Source: Polyangiaceae bacterium (GTDB lineage: Bacteria > Myxococcota_A > Polyangia > Polyangiales > Polyangiaceae). Taken from it: a stretch of DNA of 64,000 bases. The notes beneath the pieces were generated by a model. It made no database searches, was not told the DNA's origin, and saw nothing but the letters and a program-made list of their open reading frames with translations. The position numbers and the translations under genes are program-made. The stretch covers positions 1-64,000 of the forward strand of contig JADLEQ010000023.1 of NCBI GenBank assembly GCA_020846005.1, read 5' to 3'. Positions 50,282-59,234 of this stretch are shown here, one piece after another; positions within the stretch are counted from its first letter, which is position 1, and every line of letters begins with the position of its first letter.

Positions 50282-50656
50282 TCACGGCGGGCGGCTCGGG
50301 TGCGAGAGGATGTACGCGGCGACCAACGCCAGGGCGACGGCCATCCCGGCGAGGAGCGCCGGGGGAGCGTCGGAGTACGCGGTGACGGCGGCGAGGCTGG
50401 CCGTCATGGAGAAGAGGGCGATCGCCTTCGCGGGGCGAGGGATGATCCGGTGCTCTGCCCAGCGCTGGAGCGGCGGGCCGAAGATCCGGTGCTCGTGGAG
50501 CCAGCGGTGGAACCTCGGCGAGGCGCGCGCGAAGGCCCAGGCCGCGACGAGGAGGAACGGCGTGGTCGGCAGCACCGGGAGGAACGCCCCGGCGACGCCG
50601 AGCACGACGCACGTCACGCCGAGGGCCAGAGCCAGCGTCCGGCTCGCCGCCGACAC
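50282..50656 (-). CDS. DUF454 (YbaN-like) inner-membrane protein
   Basis: The product is 124 residues. The N-terminal double helix [59 protein letters not shown] is diagnostic for the YbaN/DUF454 family ([41 protein letters not shown]). Two more helices follow. The biological role of the family is unknown. The GTG start directly follows the stop of the kinase gene with no base between (TGAGTG), so it is probably translated by termination-reinitiation. Confidence 0.93.
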   Translation of the reverse strand: MSAASRTLALALGVTCVVLGVAGAFLPVLPTTPFLLVAAWAFARASPRFHRWLHEHRIFGPPLQRWAEHRIIPRPAKAIALFSMTASLAAVTAYSDAPPALLAGMAVALALVAAYILSHPSRPP

Positions 50657-52750
50657 TCACCCCCCGAGTGGCTTCGCGCAGCGGAAGCCGATCCCGTGGC
50701 TCCGCGCCGTCGGCACCTGCGCGTAGCGGAACGACGGGTGCAGCCACGCCTCGAACCAGCCATTGAAGGCGCCGCCCCGGATCACCCGCCGCGCGCCCGT
50801 CTCCGGGCCGCGCGGGTCGACCCGCGGCTCGGAGGTGTACTCGGCCTCCCAGTCCGCCACCCACTCGAACACGTTGCCCACCATGTCGCGCGGGCCGAAG
50901 CGCGAGCTGCCGAGCGGGAATCTGCCAACCGGCGCGGTCGCGGGGAAGCCGTCGTCGTCCTCGTAGAGCGGCTGCAGGGTGACGCCGTTCTCGCGCCCCC
51001 AGCGCACGCACTCGGGCCCGCAGGCGTTCAGGTGGCGGGCCGTCGGCTTCTCGTCCCCCCAGGGGTACACGCGGCCATCGGGGCCGCGCGCCGCGTACTC
51101 CCACTCGGCCTCGGTGGGGAGGCGGCGATCTTGCGCCGCGCAGTAGGTCTGCGCCGAGTCCCAGTCGACGCAGTTCACCGGGTGGTCGCTGCGCTCCGGC
51201 GCTTGGCCAGTGCACAACGCGTCGAACTTGGGTCGGTCCTTCGGGGCCAAGCCGGGGAAGTCTACCGAGGTGGGCGCGCGCCTGCACTGCCCGGCGTCGG
51301 AGCACGCCTTGTAGCGGGACGCGGTGACTTCGTTCAGGTCGAGGCAGAACGCCGGGAGCTTCACGTTGTGGCTCGGCCGCTGGTTCTTCGGGGCGTCGTC
51401 GGCGTCGGAGCCCATGAAGAACTGGCCAGCCGGGATGAGCGCCATGTCCTCCGGGCACGTCGTGGGCGTGGCGGCCGCCGCCGACGCCGCCGGAGCGGCG
51501 CTCGCCGTCGGCGTCGCGGTGGCGGCGACGGGCGGCTCGGGCGAGCGCCGCGGCGCGAAGTGCGCAGCGGCCGCGATCGCGGTGACGACGCCCGCTCCGC
51601 CCAGGACCAGGCCGAGCCGGGATCGGCTTGCGGCGGGTGGGATCACCGGAGTGAACGACGCGCTGCCGCCGGTCGCGCCCACCGGTGGCCCGTCGCCGAG
51701 GACGGTGGCGGCGACCGAGGCCGAGACGACCGGGTCACGCGGCGCGCTCGCCGGAGCGGGGCCGGCGCTCACCGGCGCGACCACGGTCTCCCCGCGCGAC
51801 CGCAGGCCCGCAGCCGCTTCGAGCTCATCCCATAGCTCACCGCAGCGAGCTGGACGCTGCCTCGGATCCGTCGAGAGCGCCTTGCGGAGCACCGCCTCGA
51901 CCTCCGGCGGCACCGGGACGCCGAACGCGCTCGGCACCGGGCGTCGCTCGCTGCTGCTCGACGAGAACGCGAGCTGTACCACGTCCGTGCCCTCGAGCGC
52001 CGGCCGGCCGGCGAGCAGCTCGACGACGCAGAGGGCGACGGCGTAGACGTCCGTCCACGGCCCCGTCGCGCCGTAGGTGCGGCTGAACTGCTCGGGCGCG
52101 CCGTACTGGGGCGTGAAGGAGGTGATGCTCGCGCCCGTCTTCGCCAGGGCCGCCTGCAGGTGCGAGCTGTCGCTCACCATCTTCGCGACGCCGAAGTCGA
52201 GCACCTTGACGGTCGCGCTACCGCTCCTCGGGTTGGCGCCGAGCACGAAGATGTTGGCGGGCTTCACGTCGCGGTGGGCGACGCCTCGCCGATGCGCGAC
52301 ATCGAGCGCCCGGGCGACCGGCCCGAGCAGCGCCATCGTCTCGCCCAGGGTGAAGCGCCCGCGACCGGCGGCCCGCTCGGCCTCCAGCACGTCGTCGAGC
52401 GGGCGGCCGTCGAGCCACTCGAGGACCATGTACGGGAGCCACGCGCCGTCCGCCGTGGTGTGCGTGCCCACGTCCCGCGCCTGGACGATCGCCGCCGTCT
52501 CGCTCGAGAGCTCGGTCAGCAGCGCGCCCTCGTTGACGAACGCCTGGAGCAGGGCGTCGCGCTGGTCGACCGGCGAGCTGGCCAAGCCGCTGAAGAGCTT
52601 GATGGCGACCGGCTTCTTCCAGATGTCGTGCTGCGCCCGGTACACGACGGCGAACCCGCCCTCGCCGACGCAGCGCTCGATCGTGTACTTCCCGGCGAGG
52701 GTCGTCCCTGCCAGGCCGAGCGGGTCGTCCGGGGCTGGTCGAGTCGTCAC
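50657..52750 (-). CDS. Ser/Thr protein kinase with C-terminal formylglycine-enzyme-like domain
   Basis: The product is 697 residues. The kinase domain (about 20-295) is complete: VGEGGFAVVYRA, catalytic Lys51 (VAIKLF), HRDVKPANIF with Asp161, DFGVAK (185-190) and GAPEQF. An Ala/Pro/Ser linker and one membrane helix (about 410-432) lead to a periplasmic SUMF1/FGE-sulfatase domain (about 465-697): MALIPAGQFFMGSDADD, LDLNEVTASRYKAC, PVNCVDWDSAQTYCAAQDRRLPTEAEWEYAARG and NVFEWVADW...RRVIRGGAF. Such domains in kinases probably bind a ligand rather than oxidise cysteine. The fusion is common in myxobacteria and planctomycetes. The GTG at 52750 gives a natural start just before the kinase domain. 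Longer open sequence upstream is Arg-rich shadow. Confidence 0.92.
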   Translation of the reverse strand: MTTRPAPDDPLGLAGTTLAGKYTIERCVGEGGFAVVYRAQHDIWKKPVAIKLFSGLASSPVDQRDALLQAFVNEGALLTELSSETAAIVQARDVGTHTTADGAWLPYMVLEWLDGRPLDDVLEAERAAGRGRFTLGETMALLGPVARALDVAHRRGVAHRDVKPANIFVLGANPRSGSATVKVLDFGVAKMVSDSSHLQAALAKTGASITSFTPQYGAPEQFSRTYGATGPWTDVYAVALCVVELLAGRPALEGTDVVQLAFSSSSSERRPVPSAFGVPVPPEVEAVLRKALSTDPRQRPARCGELWDELEAAAGLRSRGETVVAPVSAGPAPASAPRDPVVSASVAATVLGDGPPVGATGGSASFTPVIPPAASRSRLGLVLGGAGVVTAIAAAAHFAPRRSPEPPVAATATPTASAAPAASAAAATPTTCPEDMALIPAGQFFMGSDADDAPKNQRPSHNVKLPAFCLDLNEVTASRYKACSDAGQCRRAPTSVDFPGLAPKDRPKFDALCTGQAPERSDHPVNCVDWDSAQTYCAAQDRRLPTEAEWEYAARGPDGRVYPWGDEKPTARHLNACGPECVRWGRENGVTLQPLYEDDDGFPATAPVGRFPLGSSRFGPRDMVGNVFEWVADWEAEYTSEPRVDPRGPETGARRVIRGGAFNGWFEAWLHPSFRYAQVPTARSHGIGFRCAKPLGG

Positions 52751-52952
52751 GGACTGCCGGCTCCGGCGCGGGCGCCGCCCTCGGGCGGTGCGGGGGGCTG
52801 CTGGGAGGGCTTCGCGATCAAGCTGGGCTCCGTGGGGAGGGGACCGGGAGCCGAGGCGCCCGCACGACTCAACCCCCTGTACGTGGGGCCCGACCGCCGG
52901 TTTCGGCAAGGCGGCTGCGGGGCATCCGACGCCGGCGGCGCCCGGCGCGCCG

Positions 52953-54887
52953 TCAGGGGAGCTGGTACGAGTTGTAGATCTCGAACGCCGGGGGCGGGCT
53001 CGGGACCCTCAGGAAGCCGACCCGCGCGCCGGGCACCGTCACGCTCTCGACCGCGCAGTCCGGCCGGCAGCGGAGCGGCTCGAGGTAGTGGTGCCGCAGC
53101 ACGATCTCGGAGCCACGCGCAGCCTCGACGCGGAGGAGGTTGAGGTCTTGGGCCACGAGCCGGCCCTCGCCTCGCAGTAGCCAGCTCGGCTCGGCGCGCG
53201 TGCGGTAGATGCGGTAGGCCCCGATCGAGTCGACCGGCTCGAACAGGTCGCGCCGCAGATCGAGCGGCCCGGTGAAGCCGTCGAGCACCACCCAGCCGAT
53301 CGCCCAGAGCTCCAGGTACGGCGCGACCTCGGCGGGTGGGATGGCGCCCCCCTTGGGCATCCCCCAGCGGAACAGGTTGGAGTCGACCTGGGGGACGTTC
53401 CGCTCCGGGATCCCGCCGAGGAGGGGCAGCCGGGTGGTAGCGGCGAGATACTCCGTCAGCACCCAGTCGGACACCAGGACTCGGCCGCGGCCGCCGTGCA
53501 GCTCGACCAGCCGGGCGCGCACCGCCTGCTGCTCGGGGCTGGCGTGGCCGTGGCGCTGGAGCCACGGGATGGGCTCGAGCGGCATGGCGAGCGGCGAGGT
53601 GAACCGATCGAGGAGCGAGTGGTGCACGCGGGTCGGGAGGAGCTCGGGGACGTAGTACGCGACGTCGCGCGCGAACCGCGGGACCACGAGGACGGCGGCG
53701 AGGGCGAGCAAGAGCTTGACCCGGGGGCCCATCGACCGCAGCGATTCGGTTGCGAACAGATCCCGCAGCACGACGGCGGCGGGGAGCGCGGCGGCGAGCA
53801 TCGCGGGGCCGATCTGCCGGTAGGGCTGCGTCTGCCGCGCGTGCCACGAGTACCCTGAGACGTACGCCAGGAAGAACGTCCAGCCGAGCAGCGCGCCGAC
53901 GGCGAGGAGCCGCGGGTCGCGGGCGCGCCTCCACCGGACCAGGCACGCCGCCGCCGCGACGAACGACAGCGTCCGGAACATCGTCCGCACGGGCACGCCG
54001 GTGTTGCGCCCGTCGCGTACGAGGTCGAACGTATCGAACACGAGGTACTCGAGCGTCGTGTTGAAGAACACGTCCACGTCGAGCACGTAATGGCGGAAGG
54101 CGAGCAGCGGCCGGATCCACACCAGCGCCGTCGCGGCGGCCAGCAGCCCGCCCACCGCGATCAGCGCGTGCAGGCGCCACCCAGCCCTGCGAGCGGCCGC
54201 GATCCAGACGACGGCGAGCGGCAGCGCGAGCGAGAGCCCCGCGAAGGGGTGGAGCAGCGCCAGCACGGGCAGGAGGGCGCAGAACGCCAGGATCCGCGCG
54301 GTGGAGGCGTCGCGCAGCCCTCGCCACGCGAGCGCCACGAGCAGGACGACGAGGCCGGAGGCGCCGGCCCACGTAATCATCCCGATCCACCACGACCAAT
54401 GTAGGAACGAGTCGAACCACCAGAGCGCCACCCAGAGCCCGGTGGCGACCGCCGCGTCGCGCCGTGAGAGGAGGAACGCGCGCGCCGCCGCCCACCCGAG
54501 CAGCGGGTGCGCGAAGTGCACGACCACGATGAAGGAATTGAACGCGACGCCCCCGGGGACGCCGATCCACGTGAGCGCGATGACCCACAGCTCCGTCAGC
54601 TTGCTCGTCAGATCCTCGACGACACCCGCTGGCTGGCCCGCGAGCAGGAGCGGGTCCCACGACCAGAGCTCCCCGTGCTGCCGGAAGGCGCGGACGGCGC
54701 GATCCGTCTGGTACAGGTGCAGCGCGTAGTCGATCGTGGCGATCGGATCTCGTGAGAAGAGCACGCGCGCCGGCATGAAGTAGGCGAACGCTGCCAGGTG
54801 CACGAGCGCGATCCCCGCGAGGCCGCGCCACGGCGTGGCCTCGGCGGCGGGCGGGGGCGGCGGCGAGGTGGCAGGATCGGCGGACAT
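52953..54887 (-). CDS. Polytopic membrane protein (GT-C-like topology)
   Basis: The product is 644 residues with about 11 hydrophobic helices in the first 440 residues, a periplasmic loop with charged residues after helix 1 (FSRDPIATIDYALHLYQTDRAVR, with Asp/Tyr reminiscent of GT-C active-site loops), and a soluble C-terminal domain (about 450-644) with alternating strands. The helix and first-loop layout resembles GT-C glycosyltransferases that use polyprenyl-linked sugars, but no decisive motif is present. The downstream end of a three-gene minus-strand run (isomerase, lipoprotein, this) supports a polyprenyl-related role only weakly. The ATG at 54887 lies one base after the lipoprotein stop. 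Confidence 0.65.
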   Translation of the reverse strand: MSADPATSPPPPPAAEATPWRGLAGIALVHLAAFAYFMPARVLFSRDPIATIDYALHLYQTDRAVRAFRQHGELWSWDPLLLAGQPAGVVEDLTSKLTELWVIALTWIGVPGGVAFNSFIVVVHFAHPLLGWAAARAFLLSRRDAAVATGLWVALWWFDSFLHWSWWIGMITWAGASGLVVLLVALAWRGLRDASTARILAFCALLPVLALLHPFAGLSLALPLAVVWIAAARRAGWRLHALIAVGGLLAAATALVWIRPLLAFRHYVLDVDVFFNTTLEYLVFDTFDLVRDGRNTGVPVRTMFRTLSFVAAAACLVRWRRARDPRLLAVGALLGWTFFLAYVSGYSWHARQTQPYRQIGPAMLAAALPAAVVLRDLFATESLRSMGPRVKLLLALAAVLVVPRFARDVAYYVPELLPTRVHHSLLDRFTSPLAMPLEPIPWLQRHGHASPEQQAVRARLVELHGGRGRVLVSDWVLTEYLAATTRLPLLGGIPERNVPQVDSNLFRWGMPKGGAIPPAEVAPYLELWAIGWVVLDGFTGPLDLRRDLFEPVDSIGAYRIYRTRAEPSWLLRGEGRLVAQDLNLLRVEAARGSEIVLRHHYLEPLRCRPDCAVESVTVPGARVGFLRVPSPPPAFEIYNSYQLP

Positions 54888-54888
54888 C

Positions 54889-55971
54889 TCAGCGTGCGTC
54901 GGGTGCGCCTGCGCCGGCGTCGGTCGTGAGCCCCGCGTCGTCGGTCGGCGAGGGCGTAGGCTCCTCGCGGGTGAGCGCGCCGGTGACGCGGAGCACCGTC
55001 GCGGCGCTGAGCGTCGTGGTCTTCTGCCCCTGCGGTGTGAGCGCCGAGAGCCGGAGCGTGCCCGTGGTCGCAACGCGCGCCTCGAGCACGATGCCCGTCA
55101 GGCGATCGATCCGCATCTCGCCGTCGCCGTCGCCGCGGTACTGCTCCAGGGTGGCCGTCGCCGTCGGGTCGAGCGGGTGCGGGACCTCCTGGCGGGGGGC
55201 CTGGAGCCGGAGCCGGATGCGGATGCGCGCGCTCCCTTCGTCGAGCGCGATGAGCGACATGTCCGCCACCTGGGTCAGGCGGATCCCGCGCAGGCGGATC
55301 GGATCGCTGAACCGCCACTTCGCCCCGACGCCGACCGGGCCCGTCGGGAGCCGGAACGGGAAGCGCCGCTGGGCGTCGAGCGTCTCGTCGAGGGCGTCGG
55401 CGACCTCGCGCGGGGGCTCGAACCCGCCGAGCAGCTCGGTGCGCATCTCGACGACCTCGCCGTCCTCCTCGACCAACTGGAGCGTGGCGCTCCCGGCGAG
55501 CAGCGAGAGGTTTCGGTTTGCCGCCTCTGCGACCGCGGGGGGCAGGCCCTGCGGGTCGATCCCGAACTCACCGATCGTCGAGCGCTCCTGGACGAGCCGC
55601 AGCGTGCCCGCGTCCGTCTCGCGGACCACCGGATCGGCGGTCCCGTGGAGCACCTCCGTGCGCAGCGCGGCGACGAGCGTGGGCGCCTTCACCGGGGGCC
55701 CGCCCTCCAGCCCGAACGACGACTCCGTGCTGAACGTCGACGTGTAGCGCAGGCCAGCCCAGCGCCCGATTTGTAGGAGCACGCGCGGCTCCGCGCCCCG
55801 CGACTGGATGTCGATGCGGGCGACCGGCTCGGCCGGCGCGGCATCGGCGGCCGGCGTCGGCTGCGCGCGGCAGGTGGACGAGCACGCCGCCGCCGTCCCG
55901 CAGATCGTCGAGAGGAGCGCGATCCGCAGCGCGCTGCGCCACGCGGTCGGCCTCGGGCGGCGCGCCGTCAC
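54889..55971 (-). CDS. Lipoprotein of unknown function
   Basis: The product is 360 residues with lipobox AAAC (Cys30). The mature part is beta-rich, with repeated LRL/VxL strands, and includes NLSLLAGSATLQLVEEDGEVVEMRTELL and KWRFSDPIRLRG...ARIRIRLRLQA. This is similar in feel to periplasmic beta-sandwich lipoproteins seen in myxobacteria, but I cannot assign a family. The C-terminus is Thr/Asp/Ala-rich. It starts with GTG overlapping the isomerase stop by 4 nt, and its stop is one base from the membrane-protein ATG, so the three genes are coupled. Confidence 0.7.
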   Translation of the reverse strand: MTARRPRPTAWRSALRIALLSTICGTAAACSSTCRAQPTPAADAAPAEPVARIDIQSRGAEPRVLLQIGRWAGLRYTSTFSTESSFGLEGGPPVKAPTLVAALRTEVLHGTADPVVRETDAGTLRLVQERSTIGEFGIDPQGLPPAVAEAANRNLSLLAGSATLQLVEEDGEVVEMRTELLGGFEPPREVADALDETLDAQRRFPFRLPTGPVGVGAKWRFSDPIRLRGIRLTQVADMSLIALDEGSARIRIRLRLQAPRQEVPHPLDPTATATLEQYRGDGDGEMRIDRLTGIVLEARVATTGTLRLSALTPQGQKTTTLSAATVLRVTGALTREEPTPSPTDDAGLTTDAGAGAPDAR

Positions 55972-57026
55972 GGGCCGCCGGCCTCGGCGTCGAGCCACCG
56001 CGCGAGCTCTCCCCGCACGATCCGCGGGGTTGCGGCGAGCTCGGTCACGTCGCGCGCGCCCACCAAGAGCATGGCGGCGCGCAGCTCTCGGACGACCCCC
56101 GCCAGGAACGCCAGCGCGGCGTCGCGCCCGCCGGCCTCCAGGGCCTGGAGCACGGGTCGCGCGATGCCTGCCGCCGTCGCGCCGAGCGCCAGCGCGCGCG
56201 CGACGTCGAGCCCGGTCGCGACGCCGCCGGTCGCGATCACCGTGCTGAACCCGAGGCGCGCCATCCACGCGACGCTCGCGGCCGTCGGGATCCCCCACTC
56301 GCGAAACGCTTCCCCGAGCGCGCGCTCGCCGGGCGCGGCGCGCTCCGTCTCGACCGCGACCCAGGAGGTCCCGCCCGCCCCAGAGACATCGACGTGCTCG
56401 ACGCCGACGTGGCGGAGGCGGCGGCCCGCGCTCGGTCCGAGGCCGCAGCCCGTCTCCTTCGCGACGACCGGGACGGGGAGCTCGCGGGCGAGGCGCCCCA
56501 GCGCGTCGAGCACGCCGCGGAAATCCCGGTCCCCCTCGGGTTGGACGAGCTCCTGCGCGGGGTTCAGGTGGACGCAGAGGGCGTCGGCGCCCACGGCCGC
56601 GACCAGCGCCGCGACCTCGCTCGTCGATAGCTTTGCGGCCTGCACCCCGCCGAGGTTGCCGAGGACCAGCGCCCGCGGCGCCAGGTCGCGGACCCGGAAC
56701 GTGCCCGCCGCGCCCGGGTCGCGGTGCATCGCGCGCTGGCTGCCGAGACCGAAGCCCAGCCCGAGCTCCTCCGCCACGCCGGCGAGCGTCTCGTTGATGG
56801 ATCTCGCCCGCTCGCTCCCCCCCGTCATCGAGGCGATGACGACCGGGGCGGCGAGGCGCTTGCCGAACAGCTCCACGGAGGCGTCGACCTCGTCGAGCGA
56901 GAGCTCGGGCAGAGAGTCGTGCAAGAGCACCACGTCCGAGAGCAGCGTGCCCGTCCGGCGGAACCCCACGTCGCCGCGCGCGGCGAGGTCGAGGTGGTCG
57001 TCCTTGCGGCGGGAGATGTCGGCCAT
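55968..57026 (-). CDS. fni: Type 2 isopentenyl-diphosphate delta-isomerase
   Basis: The FMN-dependent isomerase is 352 residues. The N-terminus is SRRKDDHLDLA, then APVVIASMTGGSERARSINETLAGVAEELGLGFGLGSQRAM, VLGNLGGVQA, CVHLNPAQELVQPEGDRDF, VVAKETGCGLG and VDVSGAGGTSWVAVE, and finally VIATGGVATGLDVARALALGATAAGIARPVL. These are the FMN and substrate contacts of Idi-2, which interconverts IPP and DMAPP. It is divergent from the polyprenyl synthase and mevalonate genes (112-bp gap). A TAGTAA hexamer about 48 bp upstream could be its -10. Confidence 0.95.
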   Translation of the reverse strand: MADISRRKDDHLDLAARGDVGFRRTGTLLSDVVLLHDSLPELSLDEVDASVELFGKRLAAPVVIASMTGGSERARSINETLAGVAEELGLGFGLGSQRAMHRDPGAAGTFRVRDLAPRALVLGNLGGVQAAKLSTSEVAALVAAVGADALCVHLNPAQELVQPEGDRDFRGVLDALGRLARELPVPVVAKETGCGLGPSAGRRLRHVGVEHVDVSGAGGTSWVAVETERAAPGERALGEAFREWGIPTAASVAWMARLGFSTVIATGGVATGLDVARALALGATAAGIARPVLQALEAGGRDAALAFLAGVVRELRAAMLLVGARDVTELAATPRIVRGELARWLDAEAGGP

Positions 57027-57096
57027 GCGAGGATCGGGTGACGGGGCGGGCCGCGCCGGCCGGCGCTCGGAGCTTACTAGCGGGCGCGAGGCGCCG

Positions 57097-57125
57097 TTGA
57101 CACCCCTCCCGCCCGCCCGTACGCT
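57097..57125 (+). promoter_or_regulatory. Mevalonate/polyprenyl gene promoter
   Basis: Consensus TTGACA (57097-57102), a 17-bp spacer and TACGCT (57120-57125). The ATG of the polyprenyl synthase follows after 12 bases, so the leader would be only about five to seven nucleotides, with no room for a ribosome-binding site. Confidence 0.7.
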
Positions 57126-57137
57126 CCGCGCGGGAAA

Positions 57138-58280
57138 ATGGCTCCGCGCGCGCGACCCACGCCCGGCCCGAAGCGACCGGCGGGCGCCGTCGGCGGCGCC
57201 GGGGCGCGGCCGCCCGGCGCCGCGGCGCACGCGAAGAGCATCCCCGCCAACGCCTTCCACGCGCTGCTCGGCGCGGTGAGGAAGCCGGTCGACGCCCGGC
57301 TGGCCCTGCTGCTGGAGCAGCGCGCGGCCGCCGCCCGGGCTCACGGGCCGGAGGTCGGGGACATGGTCGACTCGCTCCGCAGCCTGTGCCTGCGCGGAGG
57401 GAAGCGCCTGCGCGCGGCGCTCCTGGTCGCGGGCTACCGGTCGGCGAGCGCCAAGGCGCCGCTCGAGCCCGCGATCGAGGCGGGCGTCGCGCTCGAGCTG
57501 GTGCAGAGCTATTTCTTGGTCCACGACGACTGGATGGACCGCGACGATGTACGGCGGGGAGGTCCGGCCGTGCACGCCGAGCTGGCCCGCACGTTCCGCT
57601 CCCGCCACCTCGGCGCGGCGGCGGCCATCTTGGCCGGCGACTACGCCGCGGCGCTCGCGGTGGGCGTGCTGGCGGGCGTCCCCATGCCGGGGGCGGCCAC
57701 GCGGAGGATCTGGGAGGCGTTCTCCGAGATGCAGGTCGACGCGACGATGGGCCAGCAGCTCGACGTGATCGGGCGCACCACGACGCCGGAGGCGGGGTAT
57801 GCGCTGAAGACGACCAGCTATACCGTCCGAGGGCCGCTGCGGCTGGGCGCGCTCCTCGGCGGCGGCGGCTCGCGCCTCCTCGCAGCGATCGATCGGTACT
57901 CGGCCCCACTCGGGCTCGCGTTCCAGCTCCGCGACGATCTGCTCAACGCCTTCGGTGACCCGGCGACCACCGGCAAGCCGCTGGGCAGCGATCTGCGGGA
58001 GGGGAAGCGCACGCCGTTGCTCCTCCACGGGCTGAAGCGGGCGCGCGGCCGTGACCACCGGCTCCTGCACGCCGCGGTCGGGAACGCGAGCGCCACCGAG
58101 GCGCAGGTCCGGCGCGCGCTCGAGGTCCTGGAGCGAGTCGGCGCGCGCGAGGCGATCGAGGGGCGCGTGGACGAGCTCACCCGCGAGGCCCTGGAGCGCC
58201 TCGCGGGGAGCCGGCTCACGCCCGAGGGACACGGGCTGCTCGAGGGCGCGGCGCGCACGCTCACCGCGCGCCAGCGCTAG
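57138..58280 (+). CDS. Polyprenyl (farnesyl/geranylgeranyl-type) diphosphate synthase
   Basis: The product is 380 residues. After a Pro/Ala/Gly-rich N-terminal extension of about 35 residues, the isoprenyl synthase fold has LRGGKRLRAALLVAGY, the first Asp-rich motif LVHDDWMDRDDVRRG (D-D-W-M-D), MGQQLDV, KTTSYTVRGPLRLGALLGG and the second Asp-rich motif FQLRDDLLNAFGD. It condenses IPP with allylic diphosphates. The residues just before the first Asp motif (LVQSYFLVHDD) are bulky, favouring a C15-C20 product, but chain length cannot be fixed from this. The start ATG lies 12 nt after a strong -10. The extension is poorly conserved-looking and might be unnecessary. Confidence 0.9.
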   Translation: MAPRARPTPGPKRPAGAVGGAGARPPGAAAHAKSIPANAFHALLGAVRKPVDARLALLLEQRAAAARAHGPEVGDMVDSLRSLCLRGGKRLRAALLVAGYRSASAKAPLEPAIEAGVALELVQSYFLVHDDWMDRDDVRRGGPAVHAELARTFRSRHLGAAAAILAGDYAAALAVGVLAGVPMPGAATRRIWEAFSEMQVDATMGQQLDVIGRTTTPEAGYALKTTSYTVRGPLRLGALLGGGGSRLLAAIDRYSAPLGLAFQLRDDLLNAFGDPATTGKPLGSDLREGKRTPLLLHGLKRARGRDHRLLHAAVGNASATEAQVRRALEVLERVGAREAIEGRVDELTREALERLAGSRLTPEGHGLLEGAARTLTARQR

Positions 58281-58298
58281 CCGGCGGGCCGCCTTCGC

Positions 58299-58327
58299 TG
58301 GTCAAGCCGGCGGTCGCGCACTAGGAC
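58299..58327 (+). promoter_or_regulatory. Putative leaderless promoter of mevalonate kinase
   Basis: TGGTCA (58299-58304), 17-bp spacer, TAGGAC (58322-58327), then seven bases to the ATG at 58335. The -35 matches the consensus at four of six positions. Confidence 0.4.
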
Positions 58328-58334
58328 CGAGGCG

Positions 58335-59234
58335 ATGGCGCGAGCCTGCGGCAAGGTGATCCTGCTCGGCGAGCACGCGGCGGTCTACGGGATCCCCGCG
58401 ATCGCGTGCGGCATCGCGCGTGGCGCCACGGCCACGGCGCGCCTCGCGGCTACCTCGCGGCTCCGCCTCGGCGAGGCTTGGCTGACGCCGGGAGACACCG
58501 CGGAGGCCGCCGCCGCGTTCGCCGCGCTCCTGGCCGCGGCGCCCGGCGCGGCCGCGGAGGTCGAGGTCGAGCTCGAGCTGCCGCCGGGCTGTGGCCTCGG
58601 CTCCTCGGCGGCCATCGGCGTCGCGATCGTGCGCGCGCTCGCGCGCGCGCGCGCCGCCGCGCCGGACGAGGCGCTCGTGCGCCGAGCGGCGGGCGCGTGG
58701 GAGCAGGTGTTTCATGGCAACGCATCGGGCGTCGACGTGGCGGCCGCCTCCCTCGGCGGATGTCTGCGCTTCTCGCGCGGCGAGGAGCCGCGCGCCCTCA
58801 CGCTGGGCGCTCCGCTCGAGCTCGCGATCGGCGTGGCCGGTCCGGCGGCGAGCACCCGCCAGATGGTCGAGGCGGTCGCCCGGCTCCGCGAGCGACGCCC
58901 GGAGCCGTTCGCCAAGACGCTCGAGGCGATCCGGTCGCTCGTCGACAACGCGACGCTCGCGCTCGAGGCGGGCGACCACGCGGCGCTCGGCAAGCTGATG
59001 GACGCCAACCAGATGCTCCTCGCCGGTTGGTACGTCTCCACCGCGGAGATCGAGCGCGCCTGCCGCGCGGCGCGCGCCGCCGGAGCGCTCGGCGCCAAGC
59101 TCACCGGCGCCGGCGGCGGAGGCGCGGTGGTCGCGCTGGCCGCTGCCGGGGGCGCCGCGGCGATCCTCGCCGCGTGGCGCGCGATCGGCGTCGAGGGGTT
59201 CCCGGCTGCGGTGGGGAGCGGAGGGAGCCCATGA
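58335..59234 (+). CDS. mvk: Mevalonate kinase
   Basis: A GHMP kinase of 299 residues. Motif 1 is GKVILLGEHAAVYGIPAIACGI near the N-terminus, motif 2 (ATP loop) is PPGCGLGSSAAIGVAIVRAL, HGNASGVDVAAASLGGCLRF carries the catalytic Asp, and motif 3 is GAKLTGAGGGGAVVAL. HGxxSGxD distinguishes mevalonate kinase from its relatives. It phosphorylates mevalonate as the first step of the pathway laid out here. The ATG lies 7 nt after TAGGAC. The stop overlaps the decarboxylase ATG (ATGA). Confidence 0.94.
   Translation: MARACGKVILLGEHAAVYGIPAIACGIARGATATARLAATSRLRLGEAWLTPGDTAEAAAAFAALLAAAPGAAAEVEVELELPPGCGLGSSAAIGVAIVRALARARAAAPDEALVRRAAGAWEQVFHGNASGVDVAAASLGGCLRFSRGEEPRALTLGAPLELAIGVAGPAASTRQMVEAVARLRERRPEPFAKTLEAIRSLVDNATLALEAGDHAALGKLMDANQMLLAGWYVSTAEIERACRAARAAGALGAKLTGAGGGGAVVALAAAGGAAAILAAWRAIGVEGFPAAVGSGGSP

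Noticed and set aside
52866-52890. CCCC...GGGG inverted repeat upstream of the kinase gene as terminator
   Set aside because: A four-bp stem in GC-rich DNA with no U-tract is not distinguishable from chance.
54889-57909. A 1000-codon minus-strand frame across the isomerase gene
   Set aside because: Only its last third is real (the lipoprotein from GTG 55971). The rest is an out-of-frame shadow of fni and an antisense shadow of the polyprenyl synthase.
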